A DNA stretch of 64,000 nucleotides from Phycisphaerales bacterium (GCA_029260345.1 JAJDDK010000003.1:62001-126000), one strand, 5' to 3'; positions 37,406 through 46,273 are shown, counted from the first letter of the stretch. Program-made: numbers and translations. The notes: generated from the letters alone by a model not told the origin.

Positions 37406-38575
37406 TCAGGGCTCGCAGTGGAATGTGTGTCGCGGATTCGGAACACCCTGCGGACGTCGATCTGCCGCGCCGGTGACAGTCACGATGCCGGAGGGAAGCG
37501 TTCGCAACGCTTGCCGAGTGCCGCTGTCCTTGAAGTCAGCAAATACGGAATCGACCGCAGATGAAACTGGACGCGACCCGAATGTTCCTTCCAACGCCTC
37601 CTTGACGCGGTGAATTCCGGCGACCGACCCGAGATTGTCCAGCGATTTGCGCAGCGCGGAAATAAAAACACGGAATCGCCGGTATGTCTCGTCATCCAAG
37701 CACTCGACCAGATCGTCATGCGGATAGGCGGGGTTACAGATCACGATCCTAAACGGAGCGGCCGCTTCGATCTCGTCGTCTATTTCCGCAACGACGTTGC
37801 TCAACCCTTCGTAGAGCGAGACTTCGCCCTCATAGCGATTGGCCGCCAGCGTAGTCAACAGGATTGAGCTCGGCGCCGGATTGGTCCCGAACGCCACGTT
37901 GCGCGCTTGCTTGATGAGCTGCACGATGATCTGCAGTGGCAGCTTTTCGCCATTCTCATTTCCCACAGGAACAGGCTCGACCGACGCGACCGCACGCCGT
38001 TCCAACCGCACATCAACTGCGCATCGAGAGCGGAACCACAATTGAAACCCTCGCGGATCCGTCTCTCGCCATGAGGAGTTCGGCGGCGTGTTCGCCTCCG
38101 CCTTTGGGTGCTTGATCAAGTGTCCTTCCGCGCTCGGATTGGCGCACGCCGGCACCACATCCAAATGAAAGCCGTCCGTCAAGTAATTGAGTCGAATGCA
38201 ATTGGGCTTCTCTTCGAGAATGTCTCTGTAGACGCCATGCGCGCGCAATCGAGCAAGAACGTCTTTGTACAATTTGAAGCTGTTGTCACTGCTCGGATCC
38301 CATGAGTATCCGGCCACAAGATCAATGTCGAATTCATTGCCGGCGGCCGGCTTGACAGTCGTGCCGAGCGCCATCGATCCTTGGGCGAAAATCTCTTCAT
38401 GGCGCCCAGCCAGTGTCCCATCGTCATCAGCGAGCCAGGCGCCCACGGCTTCGTAACTCTTGATCGCCCGCTTTCGTTGAGTGTCGCTCAGTTCCACTGA
38501 GGCCGCCAAAGCTGCCAACATCCGATCCCGCTCGTCATGGAACACAACGCGTTGCCCTTGCTTCACTACGGTCAT
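37406..38575 (-). CDS. CBASS CD-NTase (cyclic oligonucleotide synthase)
   Basis: A 389-residue nucleotidyltransferase with an excellent ribosome site (GGAGGTG before ATG 38575). The active site is G66-S67 (QGSMALGTTVKP), D83 and D85 (EFDIDLV) and D139 (FHLDVVPA), so all three metal carboxylates are present. The C-terminal part is typical of CD-NTase helical lobes. The C-terminal residues end PRHTFHCEP. In type II CBASS the extreme C-terminus is the E2 target; that this tail serves so is inference. First gene of the CBASS operon and divergent from the sigma gene. Confidence 0.92.
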   Translation of the reverse strand: MTVVKQGQRVVFHDERDRMLAALAASVELSDTQRKRAIKSYEAVGAWLADDDGTLAGRHEEIFAQGSMALGTTVKPAAGNEFDIDLVAGYSWDPSSDNSFKLYKDVLARLRAHGVYRDILEEKPNCIRLNYLTDGFHLDVVPACANPSAEGHLIKHPKAEANTPPNSSWRETDPRGFQLWFRSRCAVDVRLERRAVASVEPVPVGNENGEKLPLQIIVQLIKQARNVAFGTNPAPSSILLTTLAANRYEGEVSLYEGLSNVVAEIDDEIEAAAPFRIVICNPAYPHDDLVECLDDETYRRFRVFISALRKSLDNLGSVAGIHRVKEALEGTFGSRPVSSAVDSVFADFKDSGTRQALRTLPSGIVTVTGAADRRPQGVPNPRHTFHCEP

Positions 38576-38772
38576 TTTTCACCTCCAAGCGACGCCCTCA
38601 CTACCATGGCGTCACCAGTCTTTGAATCCACGATCCTGACGCCTCTCCGTGACACGGATCACAACCTGTTCTTCTCCGCCGCTACTCTTAGAATACGTTC
38701 GGACCTCACTCGGATTCCCGGCCGACGGACCGGGTGAGCATCTCCCGTATCGCATTCATAAGGAGGGATGTC
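38576..38772. promoter_or_regulatory. Shared regulatory region of the CBASS and sigma-factor operons
   Basis: The 197 bp between the divergent CD-NTase (minus) and sigma (plus) starts must carry both promoters. It includes the strong Shine-Dalgarno GGAGGTG for the CD-NTase and AAGGAGGG (38760-38767) for the sigma gene. I see no convincing canonical -35/-10 pair, which would be consistent with alternative-sigma promoters. Confidence 0.5.
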
Positions 38773-39393
38773 GTGGCAGACGACTCGCTCTCAAAGGATG
38801 AGCAGTTCGAGATCGCATGTCTTCTGCTCGATCGACGTGAGGAAGGCGCGGTGCGCCTTCTGGCGGCGTATGGGGGAAGGGTGAAGTGGCTCTTGAAGCG
38901 AAAACTCGGGGACTTCCTGACTGACCACGACCTCAAATCTGTACTCAACCTGGCAGTCGCCAAAGCGGTCAATGCCGCAGCCACATTCAACGACACCCAC
39001 ACGCTCGGAGGCTGGTTCTACACAATCGCACATCACGCAGCGATCGACACTCTACGTGAACAACCGACATCCCCTGAGAATGGGGAGATTCTTCCGCTGG
39101 AGATTGAACCTTCCATCGCTGGTCGGACTCCGGCGTCCATCGACGATCCGCCGCCCGATGATCCTCTCATCGCGGACTTGCTGCAGGTTATTGACGAGCT
39201 CGGACCTGCTCAGAAGCTCGTCGCCAAGGCCGACCTGCTCGTGGGAGGCGAAGCTGACGCGGAAGTCCTCGCTGCGAAACTCGGGCTCTCCAAATCGCAC
39301 GTCTACTCCTACCGCAACAAGTACCGAGAGTCGATTCGCAAGCGCATGGAGCGACGCGGGCATACGGCCGAAACAATCGGGAGGCGAAAATGA
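38773..39393 (+). CDS. ECF-type RNA polymerase sigma factor
   Basis: 206 residues from GTG 38773, 5 bp after a strong AAGGAGGG site. Region 2 is visible as LRAAYGGRVKWLLKR-like text (LLAAYGGRVKWLLKRKLGDFLTDHDLKSVLNLAVAKAV), then LGGWFYTIAHHAAIDTLRE, which matches sigma2.2-2.4. Region 4 HTH appears as EVLAAKLGLSKSHVYSYRNKYRESIRKR. It has no extra domain. The stop overlaps the next ATG by 4 bp. It is divergent from CBASS and likely controls nearby promoters; that target is inference. Confidence 0.85.
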   Translation: MADDSLSKDEQFEIACLLLDRREEGAVRLLAAYGGRVKWLLKRKLGDFLTDHDLKSVLNLAVAKAVNAAATFNDTHTLGGWFYTIAHHAAIDTLREQPTSPENGEILPLEIEPSIAGRTPASIDDPPPDDPLIADLLQVIDELGPAQKLVAKADLLVGGEADAEVLAAKLGLSKSHVYSYRNKYRESIRKRMERRGHTAETIGRRK

Positions 39394-39782
39394 TCAACGA
39401 AACACACGATTGGTCGCAGATCGTTGAAAAACTTCGCCGTGCAGCGGGTCTTGCTCCGCCCACACTCGATGAGGCCGACGCCGCAATGGCGTCAGCGGGC
39501 GAGATCCCGTTGAGCGACGGACAAATCAGGGATATGGCTCAACAAGCCATCGAACAAGGCGAAGTCCGGCCTGACCTTGAGCTTGATCTAGGCTGGCTAG
39601 AAAGTTCGGCAGAAGACTCGGCCATTGCAGAATCCATGCTGGTGTTGAATCGGAATAAGGGTGAGAGCGACGAAGAGATTCAACGACGCCTCGAAGAGCT
39701 GCGACGACAGGTATTGGAATCAAGCGATTATGACGAAGAAGATGAACAAGGCGGAATGGAAGGCGATCGAAACGCGCCTTGA
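39390..39782 (+). CDS. Small acidic protein between sigma factor and metallopeptidase
   Basis: A 130-residue protein with no recognised family. It is strongly acidic, with a charged helical C-terminus (ESDEEIQRRLEELRRQVLE, then SSDYDEEDEQ) and no signal peptide or membrane helix. Its ATG overlaps the sigma stop, and its end overlaps the metallopeptidase start by 53 bp, so the three are translationally coupled. This position suits an anti-sigma or peptidase-substrate role, by analogy with ImmA/IrrE systems that cleave a repressor, but nothing in the sequence proves it. Confidence 0.6.
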   Translation: MINETHDWSQIVEKLRRAAGLAPPTLDEADAAMASAGEIPLSDGQIRDMAQQAIEQGEVRPDLELDLGWLESSAEDSAIAESMLVLNRNKGESDEEIQRRLEELRRQVLESSDYDEEDEQGGMEGDRNAP

Positions 39783-40620
39783 GCGCGCTACATCTGCTGC
39801 GGAAGCTATTGTAAAAGATGTTGCAGCGCCTCCGATCGATCCGCTCACGATCGCAGCAGAAGAGCGGCGGTTTCTTCGATGTATGGGTGAAGATTTCGGC
39901 CTCGACTTTGATGGGCAATTGGAATACCACCCCAAGCAGCGCCTCTTCCTGCTGTTCTACAACACCCGTTATGACAATCCGCAGGCTGGCGATCATCATC
40001 CGCGCACACGGTTCTCGATTGCGCACGAACTCGGACATTTTTTTCTTGAACAACATCGGGCGTACTATCTCCGGGGTGGAAAGCCGCTGCCATCGCACAG
40101 TGAATTCGCCACTCCTGTCATCATGGAGCGAGAGGCGGATGCTTTCGCATCGGGGCTGCTGCTTCCGTCGCATTTGGTGCGCCCGCTCGTGAACTTAGGC
40201 GAGCCAACTGCGGAGTTGATTGACGATCTGGCGTCGAGTTTTCGCACGAGTCGAATCAGCACAGCGATCCGCACAGTGCAACTCTCCGATTTCCCGTGCG
40301 CGCTTGTTGGATTGAGAGACGGCGTCATTGCATGGTCTACACGATCTTCGGCACTCATTGATGCAAATCTCTATCCGCCGTCTCGGGGCTCGGCGCCATC
40401 AGCAGCATCCAAGCGCCAATGGGAACTCTTCATCGGCAGCGGGCAAACCGCAAGAGGCGGCTCAGCTCTTGCAAGCGAATGGTTTCGGACGTTCGACAAC
40501 GATTACCTTGAGCACCTCTCGGTCGAGGAGCACTACCTTGCCGTCTCTGTGATGGATACGCTTGTCGTCCTCCTCAATGTTCCGGAAGATGAACTGCCCG
40601 GACTCGATGATGACGACTGA
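39730..40620 (+). CDS. ImmA/IrrE-family zinc metallopeptidase
   Basis: A 296-residue protein starting at ATG 39730 inside the preceding gene. The zinc site is H99-E100-L-G-H103 (FSIAHELGHFFLEQH), with the third ligand likely the glutamate region EREADAFASGLLLP (133-146), as in ImmA/IrrE. The C-terminal ~150 residues form a mixed domain often seen after ImmA folds and may sense a signal. Such peptidases release repressed genes by cleaving a repressor; a peptidase of this family (CapP) can switch on CBASS. Here the likely partner is the adjacent 130-residue protein. Confidence 0.85.
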   Translation: MTKKMNKAEWKAIETRLERATSAAEAIVKDVAAPPIDPLTIAAEERRFLRCMGEDFGLDFDGQLEYHPKQRLFLLFYNTRYDNPQAGDHHPRTRFSIAHELGHFFLEQHRAYYLRGGKPLPSHSEFATPVIMEREADAFASGLLLPSHLVRPLVNLGEPTAELIDDLASSFRTSRISTAIRTVQLSDFPCALVGLRDGVIAWSTRSSALIDANLYPPSRGSAPSAASKRQWELFIGSGQTARGGSALASEWFRTFDNDYLEHLSVEEHYLAVSVMDTLVVLLNVPEDELPGLDDDD

Positions 40621-41041
40621 AGTTCAACGCTAGTTCAGACAGGAATTTCACAAGAAGAATCCCGGTCGAAGCTGGCTTCCTGTGCGACTCAGTTCAAAGA
40701 ACCAAGTGGGATTGGGCGGCACTTTGCAGCGAGAGGATCGATCGTTTCGCACTTCCGCACAACTCCGGCAATATCAATTCAATGGCCAGGTCGATAACAA
40801 TGTATGCCGACTCCAATCCTTGTGTACCCGGAGAGATTCATGGCACCTCGGGAAATTCTGACCTGGGTAACGATGACCTGACTTTACAGCCGAAGTTCGC
40901 AGCCGGTCATGCACTGCTCAACCAAAGGAACCGGGTAAAACGTCCATCGTGCTCTGAGCGCCGCGTGCAGCGTCCCGAACCGCGCCTTGCCGAAGTGCGA
41001 AAGGGAGTAACCAATCAGCCATGTTTCCAATGATCTGTACA
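40621..41041. other. Intergenic gap between metallopeptidase and DUF4420 remnant
   Basis: About 420 bp between convergent genes. No open frame here looks coding, and I see no terminator hairpin, tRNA or repeat of note. Confidence 0.5.
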
Positions 41042-41902
41042 TCAACGTGATCTTTTTTCACTGCTGCAGTTCTGCAGCAGCCGGTCTGTCGGACTGGAAG
41101 CAACCATCCACTCATGATATGCCGACATTTCAAGCGCATGTTCAATCGCAGCAATACCGCTCGGCAGCGTTGCAGGCAGGAAGCTCTTCCGGGTAAGTCG
41201 AGGGAACTCCGTTCCTACGTGATAAAGACGCTCTGCGAGAATACGGAGCGGCCGGGCCGGAGCTTGCTGGTCCGTCGGCGAATAACCGCGTGCTGCCAGC
41301 CTGTCGTTGAAGTTGCTCAGCGCCTGGAAGTGGGCCTGAAGATCGGCCGTCAGAGACGCAACCAAGCTGTGAAGCGTATTCCCGGCAAGCGCGTCATCAC
41401 AGACCTGAAGGCTGAAGAGATACAACTGTCCCTGTTCCGAGTCGGCAAGCTGTTCCAAGCTACTAACGCGATGAACGGGGGGACCGGCGACCTGTGTGGC
41501 AGCGGTCTTCACTTCCACGGAAGCCAACTGTCACTGAAAGTCATGACGAGCCAGATCGGTTGCCTGCCAGCACTCTACGGTCGCGGCATTCACAGTGCCA
41601 AGCCATCGGCGCAGAAAGCAGAGTTCGCCGAACAGGCCGAGTGCATCTTTGCGACTAATCCCCCCGGCTTTAACCGTCCAGAAAGCCCGCCATCTGGCAA
41701 GCGAACTGACAATCGAATCCCGCAACGGGTCATTGGATTGGCCAACCGAACGGATGAGCTCCTGGGCAATTGCGGAGAAAGTCGTGTGCTGCGCTGAATC
41801 CGTGCAGATCAGGTCTACAGAGAGCGATTCGGGGTTCGAGCCGACTTGGAAGCGCGCCGTCGATCTTGCTGCCGAATGTCCGGTGTATCTCGCCGTGGAC
41901 AT
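41042..41902 (-). pseudogene. Decayed PD-(D/E)XK (DUF4420) nuclease gene
   Basis: The minus-strand frame reads as a DUF4420 protein: AQELIRSV, SSLARWRAFW, ALGLFGELCFLRRWLG, ECWQATDLARHDFQ, then SVEVKTAATQV (nuclease D and E-x-K), then RGYSPTDQQ, HVGTEFPRLTRKSFLPATLPSGI. Two lesions are visible. An in-frame TGA at 41533-41531 falls between HDFQ and the SVEVK motif in one continuous frame. The first ATG (41902) is preceded in frame by a TGA at 41926-41924, so the usual N-terminal ~60-90 residues are missing. It follows the ABC-3C ATPase gene and was probably part of that operon. Confidence 0.75.
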
Positions 41903-41961
41903 CCCGCACTTAGCGCTGCGATTTCAAAGGTGTATCGTCCAACCATTCGGTCCTGAATAGG

Positions 41962-43911
41962 TCACCCGGTAATCCAGGTATCAGGGATTAGTGCCACGCC
42001 CTCGCGCCATCGCTCAGTGATGCTGTCCTGGAACCATGGTTCATCGATGTTTGCATGGTCTGTGACAATGACTTGCATTCGCCCGTTGAGTCCGGTGACG
42101 ACTCGCTTTATCAGTGAATACATCCTCGCTACGGCCTGCCGATCCTCACTGACGGCTCCAGAGTTATCTTCCCAGTCTCGGTCCTCGGGGAAGTACACCT
42201 GAGAAGGCTGATCGATGAACAGCAGGCGCGGTACTGGCCGATTGCGCTCGGTGAACCACTTGTGTAGTGCCAGGTGAGCTATCAGGTGGTACCCCACCCA
42301 GTTTTCGCCGCTGCCCATCCGCTCCATTGGGATTGGGCCGGTTTCACCATCGGCAACGACCGTCAATCGCTTCAAGTCGAGTCGGAGTGGGTATTCTGAG
42401 TGCTCGAGCCTCAAAGCTGCTGACCAAGCGCTCATATCCCTCCCCAGCAGAGCAAGGATGGATTGAAGTCGCTCCTCAATCGCATCGTCTCCGACTTCCC
42501 CAGACAATTCATTGATCTGCCTTTGAAGAGTGCTGATCTCGGAGCGAAGTTCACTGGTATCTTCGAGTTGCGGGACACTTTCCAAGTACAGACTGACACG
42601 CCCCAGCACGTGGGCGCGTCTCGATTCTCGATCCCGGAGCTCTTGGATCCGCGCATTCTCGACCTGGATCGCGTTGAGCTCCGCTCGATTTGTTCGAAGC
42701 CGTACCTGCAGACTATCAATGCGTCGCTCAATGGCCTGAACCACAGACTCCATTCTTGGGCCACTGTCATCGACGGCACGCACCTGCTCGTCGAGTTGTT
42801 CTATCGCCGCTCTCATCTGTTGTACGGCGGGCAGGGCTGCGGAAGGTGTCAACTCTGACTCGCACAATGGGCACCGAGTGCTTGCGTCGTCTTCATCCTG
42901 ATCAATGAGGTCAATGCTTCGCAGCCTCTGTTGCTGTGCATGGGCTTCCCGAGAGTAACCGTCCCGGTCTTGTGCGAGTGCGCGGGCGGCCTCAAGTTGG
43001 CCTCTCTCAACTCGCAGTTCGCTTAGCAGTTCCTGCCGCTGTTCCTGGAGCCGCTCGTACTCAACGCCGATCTCATCCACTGCCGCGTCGTCCACGATCG
43101 GAGCCTGGGCCTGTACGGCGCGCAGAGCCTCGACCTGCTCTTCCCACGACGCTGAGTCCACGCGTGCACGACCGAGGCCTTGGTCGCGCGCTTCAGAAAG
43201 CAACTCCTGTGCTTTTGAGAGCCCCTTACCACGAACTGCTTCGAATTCCGCCAGCCTTCGGTTGGCGGCACGCAGCTCTTGCCGCAGGCGTCTCAACGTC
43301 GCCAACTTGGCAATGTGTTCGTCGTCAACGGCGCCCAAGAAATATGGCAGCGTGTCCTTGATCGCCTGCGGAATCCACTGTTCACTTTGCTTGTGGAAGA
43401 GGTGCCGGTTGCTGATGACTTCACTCTGTTGCTGAAAGCAGTAAAACAGTGCGTGACGGATTGTCGCGGTCAGTGGATCACGAGTCTGCCCCGCCGGTGG
43501 CTGATGGACGTTGGGACCAATCCCGGCATGCATTGATAGGAGGCCTTCCAGACCCGCAGGATTCGTCGTTTGGACAAGGTCGTCATACTCTGGTATCGCA
43601 AGATCTGCCCCTGTCGCATAGAAGATGTCTGACGATGACGCACGTCCGCTCTCCGGCAACCTTCGAGCGATGACGATGTGCCCCCCATCCGTGACGAGCC
43701 GGACCCCTACCCATTCCACAGTCTGGCGGATGACACCCTCAGGTACATCGCAACTGCCCGAAGCCAGGCAGTAGTCCAAGATAGAGATCAGTGCAGTCTT
43801 ACCTGTCTTGGACGATCCGGTGATGACGTTGACGGTCCCTGGGCGGAACGTGACTTCCCGGAGCTCACCGTCGAAGCTATACAGGAAAATGTCGCTGACC
43901 TGGAAGCTCAT
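41962..43911 (-). CDS. ABC-three-component ATPase with DUF3732 and zinc-hook-like motif
   Basis: 649 residues, starting at ATG 43911, overlapping the preceding stop by 4 bp (ATGA). Walker A is G32-S-S-K-T-G-K-T (VITGSSKTGKTAL); Walker B is RLLFIDQPSQVYFP; the ABC-type signature region is GSGENWVGYHL. Between them is a long coiled-coil arm that carries a zinc-hook-like CPLC motif (RCPLCESELT). This is the DUF3732 ATPase of ABC-three-component (ABC-3C) conflict systems, distantly similar to Rad50/SMC. It probably senses DNA or RNA and drives the effector encoded upstream. Third gene of a tightly coupled operon. Confidence 0.87.
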   Translation of the reverse strand: MSFQVSDIFLYSFDGELREVTFRPGTVNVITGSSKTGKTALISILDYCLASGSCDVPEGVIRQTVEWVGVRLVTDGGHIVIARRLPESGRASSSDIFYATGADLAIPEYDDLVQTTNPAGLEGLLSMHAGIGPNVHQPPAGQTRDPLTATIRHALFYCFQQQSEVISNRHLFHKQSEQWIPQAIKDTLPYFLGAVDDEHIAKLATLRRLRQELRAANRRLAEFEAVRGKGLSKAQELLSEARDQGLGRARVDSASWEEQVEALRAVQAQAPIVDDAAVDEIGVEYERLQEQRQELLSELRVERGQLEAARALAQDRDGYSREAHAQQQRLRSIDLIDQDEDDASTRCPLCESELTPSAALPAVQQMRAAIEQLDEQVRAVDDSGPRMESVVQAIERRIDSLQVRLRTNRAELNAIQVENARIQELRDRESRRAHVLGRVSLYLESVPQLEDTSELRSEISTLQRQINELSGEVGDDAIEERLQSILALLGRDMSAWSAALRLEHSEYPLRLDLKRLTVVADGETGPIPMERMGSGENWVGYHLIAHLALHKWFTERNRPVPRLLFIDQPSQVYFPEDRDWEDNSGAVSEDRQAVARMYSLIKRVVTGLNGRMQVIVTDHANIDEPWFQDSITERWREGVALIPDTWITG

Positions 43912-44390
43912 GGTCGTACTCCCCAGAGGGCCATCACTGTGGATGGAGCCCCTGCTCTCGCAAACCAGCGCCCTACGAACCGAGCCTGCTTGAGGCACTC
44001 CTGCGCCTCATCTGACAGCACGCGGGTACCACGCCGATAAAGGTCGAGTTCCGGATTCGCCGTCAGTCGCCCCTCGGAATCAGACGACAGCCATGCTTGA
44101 CTCATGGCAAACACTACTCCTCGCCGGGTATGTGGCTTGAGAGAGACCGTTCGCTCAGTGAACAAGACGCGGGATTCGGAATTCTCTTGAATCCAAGTGA
44201 CAAATGTCGTTCGTATGCTGCGCGGCAAGTCATCCCGCGTTCGCTTGTGTAGCACGGTGGGCAGCAAGAGAAAGCTTACAGGGACTGGCATCGGTCCGTA
44301 CTCGCCGATCGCAGTCGCGAGCAATAGACCGCAAAACGGAGGATTAAAGAGAAACGCCTCCTCTCTCGGCTGATCGACCCAAGCCTTCAT
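43908..44390 (-). CDS. ABC-three-component middle component
   Basis: A 160-residue protein starting at ATG 44390, overlapping the effector stop by 4 bp. It reads EEAFLFNPPFCGLLLATAIGEYG, SFLLLPTVLHKRTRDDLPRSIRTTF and VVFAMSQAWLSSDSEGRL; this combination matches the middle component (MC) family of ABC-3C systems, small helical proteins with no catalytic motif that bridge ATPase and effector. Overlaps on both sides (4 bp each) show strict coupling. Assignment is by sequence resemblance and by context. Confidence 0.75.
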   Translation of the reverse strand: MKAWVDQPREEAFLFNPPFCGLLLATAIGEYGPMPVPVSFLLLPTVLHKRTRDDLPRSIRTTFVTWIQENSESRVLFTERTVSLKPHTRRGVVFAMSQAWLSSDSEGRLTANPELDLYRRGTRVLSDEAQECLKQARFVGRWFARAGAPSTVMALWGVRP

Positions 44391-45607
44391 GACTCCTTCT
44401 CCGCGGATGTAAGAAGAACTGCGAGCCGATCGCGGAAGTCGAGGTGCCACCCTACACGTTGGTCATCTGCGAGCATCTGATAGCTGCCTCTAGCAATAGT
44501 TGGCTCTTGCATCCCGCCTCGAATCGGTGGATGCATGCCATTCTCCACCCACTTGAAGATGGACTGCGCCGCGGCGCGCTTTGCGTCGTCTGCGGCATCA
44601 TCGCCAAGCTCATCGCGCATTTGCTCAAAGAGTCGCTCCCACTCGTCGATGAGCCGGCTCTCGTACTGATCCAGCTCTCCTACGAGAAGAAGTTCTTCTC
44701 GCATCCAGCGTGAACGCTGCTCGAATGCTCTGAAGTAGTCTTGGATCGCCAGCACAATGCGCCGGGAGCTAATCTCGATCAGACGCATCTGATGCACGAA
44801 GATCGTGTCCTGATAGCCAGATGCATCAATGCTCGCGGTCATGATGTCGGAATCGATGGGCAACTGATCGCGCTTGAACTGCTCTCGGAGTTCGGCTTGC
44901 TGGGATTCCAGTTCGTCACCGTGGATCTGATCGCCATTCCGGGATAAATGCAGAATGACCCTACGAAACCACCACCCTTCAAGACGTTGAAGGAATGCGT
45001 CTAAGTGCTCTCTGGCCACGGCGAAGAACAGGATCTGGCGCAGTTCATCGTCTAAGCCTTCGATTGTGGCTGCCGAGGCAAAGACAGTGGCTCGCTTTAT
45101 CAGATCCTTCCGCTGCTGTTCGGTCAGGCTTCTGAAAGCGGCATATGCCGCCGTATTTGTCTGGTTGGTTGAGGTAGTAGAGGCAGCCGATAGCCGCCGC
45201 AGCGCGGCTGATTCATCTCGACTGGTTGCTCCGAGATAAGAGGCCGCCGACCCGTCCGGAGCTGAGCTTGTCGTCAGCAGGTACACCATCGCATCCTCTG
45301 GGAGGGTACCGGCGGTGAGCGTCTCGCACCAGATACGCAGGGCGGACCAGAGTTCGGGAGAGCTATCGGTCAGATTGGCGGCGCTGCCGATGTGGTGCTT
45401 TGCTTGCAACAGTTCCACGGCGTCGCCGTCGTTATCAAAGACGACATCATCGAGTGTCTCGATTGAGAGTGTGAAGGACCGACCTGTCGCGAGTTTTCGC
45501 AGCGCGTGGACCAATGCAAGTCGGCATTGGTAGATGTAGCCAAGTGCTGAGGCGGGAGCCGAGTGCACCGTATTACGGTCGTGTGGCATAGGAAGGCTGT
45601 CAGCCAT
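44387..45607 (-). CDS. ABC-three-component effector with nuclease-like N-terminus
   Basis: A 406-residue protein, the first of the three ABC-3C genes. The N-terminal ~100 residues (ALGYIYQCRLALVHAL, SIETLDDVVF, AVELLQAKHH) resemble PD-(D/E)XK-type nuclease domains of the DUF4297/Cap4 kind, with Glu/Asp and the E-x-x-Q-x-K segment. The C-terminal half is helical, including WWFRRVILHLSRN and a conserved ABC-3C C-terminal region. It is the likely DNA-targeting effector. The start ATG overlaps by one base the stop of a small upstream frame (TAATG). Confidence 0.72.
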   Translation of the reverse strand: MADSLPMPHDRNTVHSAPASALGYIYQCRLALVHALRKLATGRSFTLSIETLDDVVFDNDGDAVELLQAKHHIGSAANLTDSSPELWSALRIWCETLTAGTLPEDAMVYLLTTSSAPDGSAASYLGATSRDESAALRRLSAASTTSTNQTNTAAYAAFRSLTEQQRKDLIKRATVFASAATIEGLDDELRQILFFAVAREHLDAFLQRLEGWWFRRVILHLSRNGDQIHGDELESQQAELREQFKRDQLPIDSDIMTASIDASGYQDTIFVHQMRLIEISSRRIVLAIQDYFRAFEQRSRWMREELLLVGELDQYESRLIDEWERLFEQMRDELGDDAADDAKRAAAQSIFKWVENGMHPPIRGGMQEPTIARGSYQMLADDQRVGWHLDFRDRLAVLLTSAEKES

Positions 45608-45804
45608 TACAGCTCCCCGCTGTCGAGGACACTCGCCATGGCTATGTCACGCGCCGACACGGGCTCAGTCAAGCTCATCGGAAGGGCCTCCTCGATTCGG
45701 CTCCGGAGGTGCCGCGATTTCAGCGTGAATGTACCGCCTGAGGAGTCATGACGTTGAGAAGGCCGCCGTGCCGGTGACTGACCGCTGAGTGTCCTATTCA
45801 TCAT
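45607..45804 (-). CDS. Possible small protein coupled to the ABC-3C effector
   Basis: A 65-codon frame whose TAA overlaps the effector ATG by one base (TAATG), an arrangement common in coupled genes. Its C-terminal part (RIEEALPMSLTEPVSARDIAM) looks protein-like, but the N-terminal half is Arg/Ser-rich and could be noise. No known family. It could be a leader or non-coding. Confidence 0.3.
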   Translation of the reverse strand: MMNRTLSGQSPARRPSQRHDSSGGTFTLKSRHLRSRIEEALPMSLTEPVSARDIAMASVLDSGEL

Positions 45805-45810
45805 CCACGA

Positions 45811-46149
45811 TCACCCGTAACGGTGATCGTCCTCGTCGCTCTCGTCGGGCAGATATTCCGCGAGCAGCTTCGAGACCTCATCGACTACGGCCTTGATCGG
45901 TCGCTCGCCCTGATACGCCGCCTCGCACGCCAGCAGCGCCTCGCGAAGGTGCGGCTGCGGCAACCACAGGCCGGAGTCGTTGTGCGTGAACTGATCGGAC
46001 AGCGGCAGCATGACGAACGGATTGAATATGTGCCGGGCGCGGCTCCCTTCCGGCAGAGCGTCGTGAATGATCTTCGCATTCTTCAATCTGGTCCGAAGCT
46101 CGTCCGCGTACCGCTTGCGCCGGGACAGGCTGAACTCTTTGACTCGCAT
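45811..46149 (-). CDS. Small uncharacterised protein
   Basis: A 112-residue protein starting at ATG 46149 with GAGGAG upstream. Soluble, basic N-terminus (MRVKEFSLSRRKRYADELRTRL) and helical C-terminus ending in an acidic tail (DESDEDDHRYG). No recognised family. It is oriented with the ABC-3C operon and may be its first gene, separated from the effector by ~200 bp. Confidence 0.5.
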   Translation of the reverse strand: MRVKEFSLSRRKRYADELRTRLKNAKIIHDALPEGSRARHIFNPFVMLPLSDQFTHNDSGLWLPQPHLREALLACEAAYQGERPIKAVVDEVSKLLAEYLPDESDEDDHRYG

Positions 46150-46273
46150 GGCGTTCTCCTCGCTGGTTCTCACAGCGTTTGATGTGTCACAACGTCGCCG
46201 CGGTTGTCAACACTTTTGTGCCGGGAGGCGCGCCATGCGCGCATAGCGCCGCACATTCCTGCCGGAGCGGGAT

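Noticed and set aside
41531-41533. TGA in the DUF4420 frame as a selenocysteine codon
   Set aside because: No Sec family or SECIS-like structure is expected here, the family has no Cys/Sec at this site, and the N-terminus is also lost, so nonsense decay is simpler.
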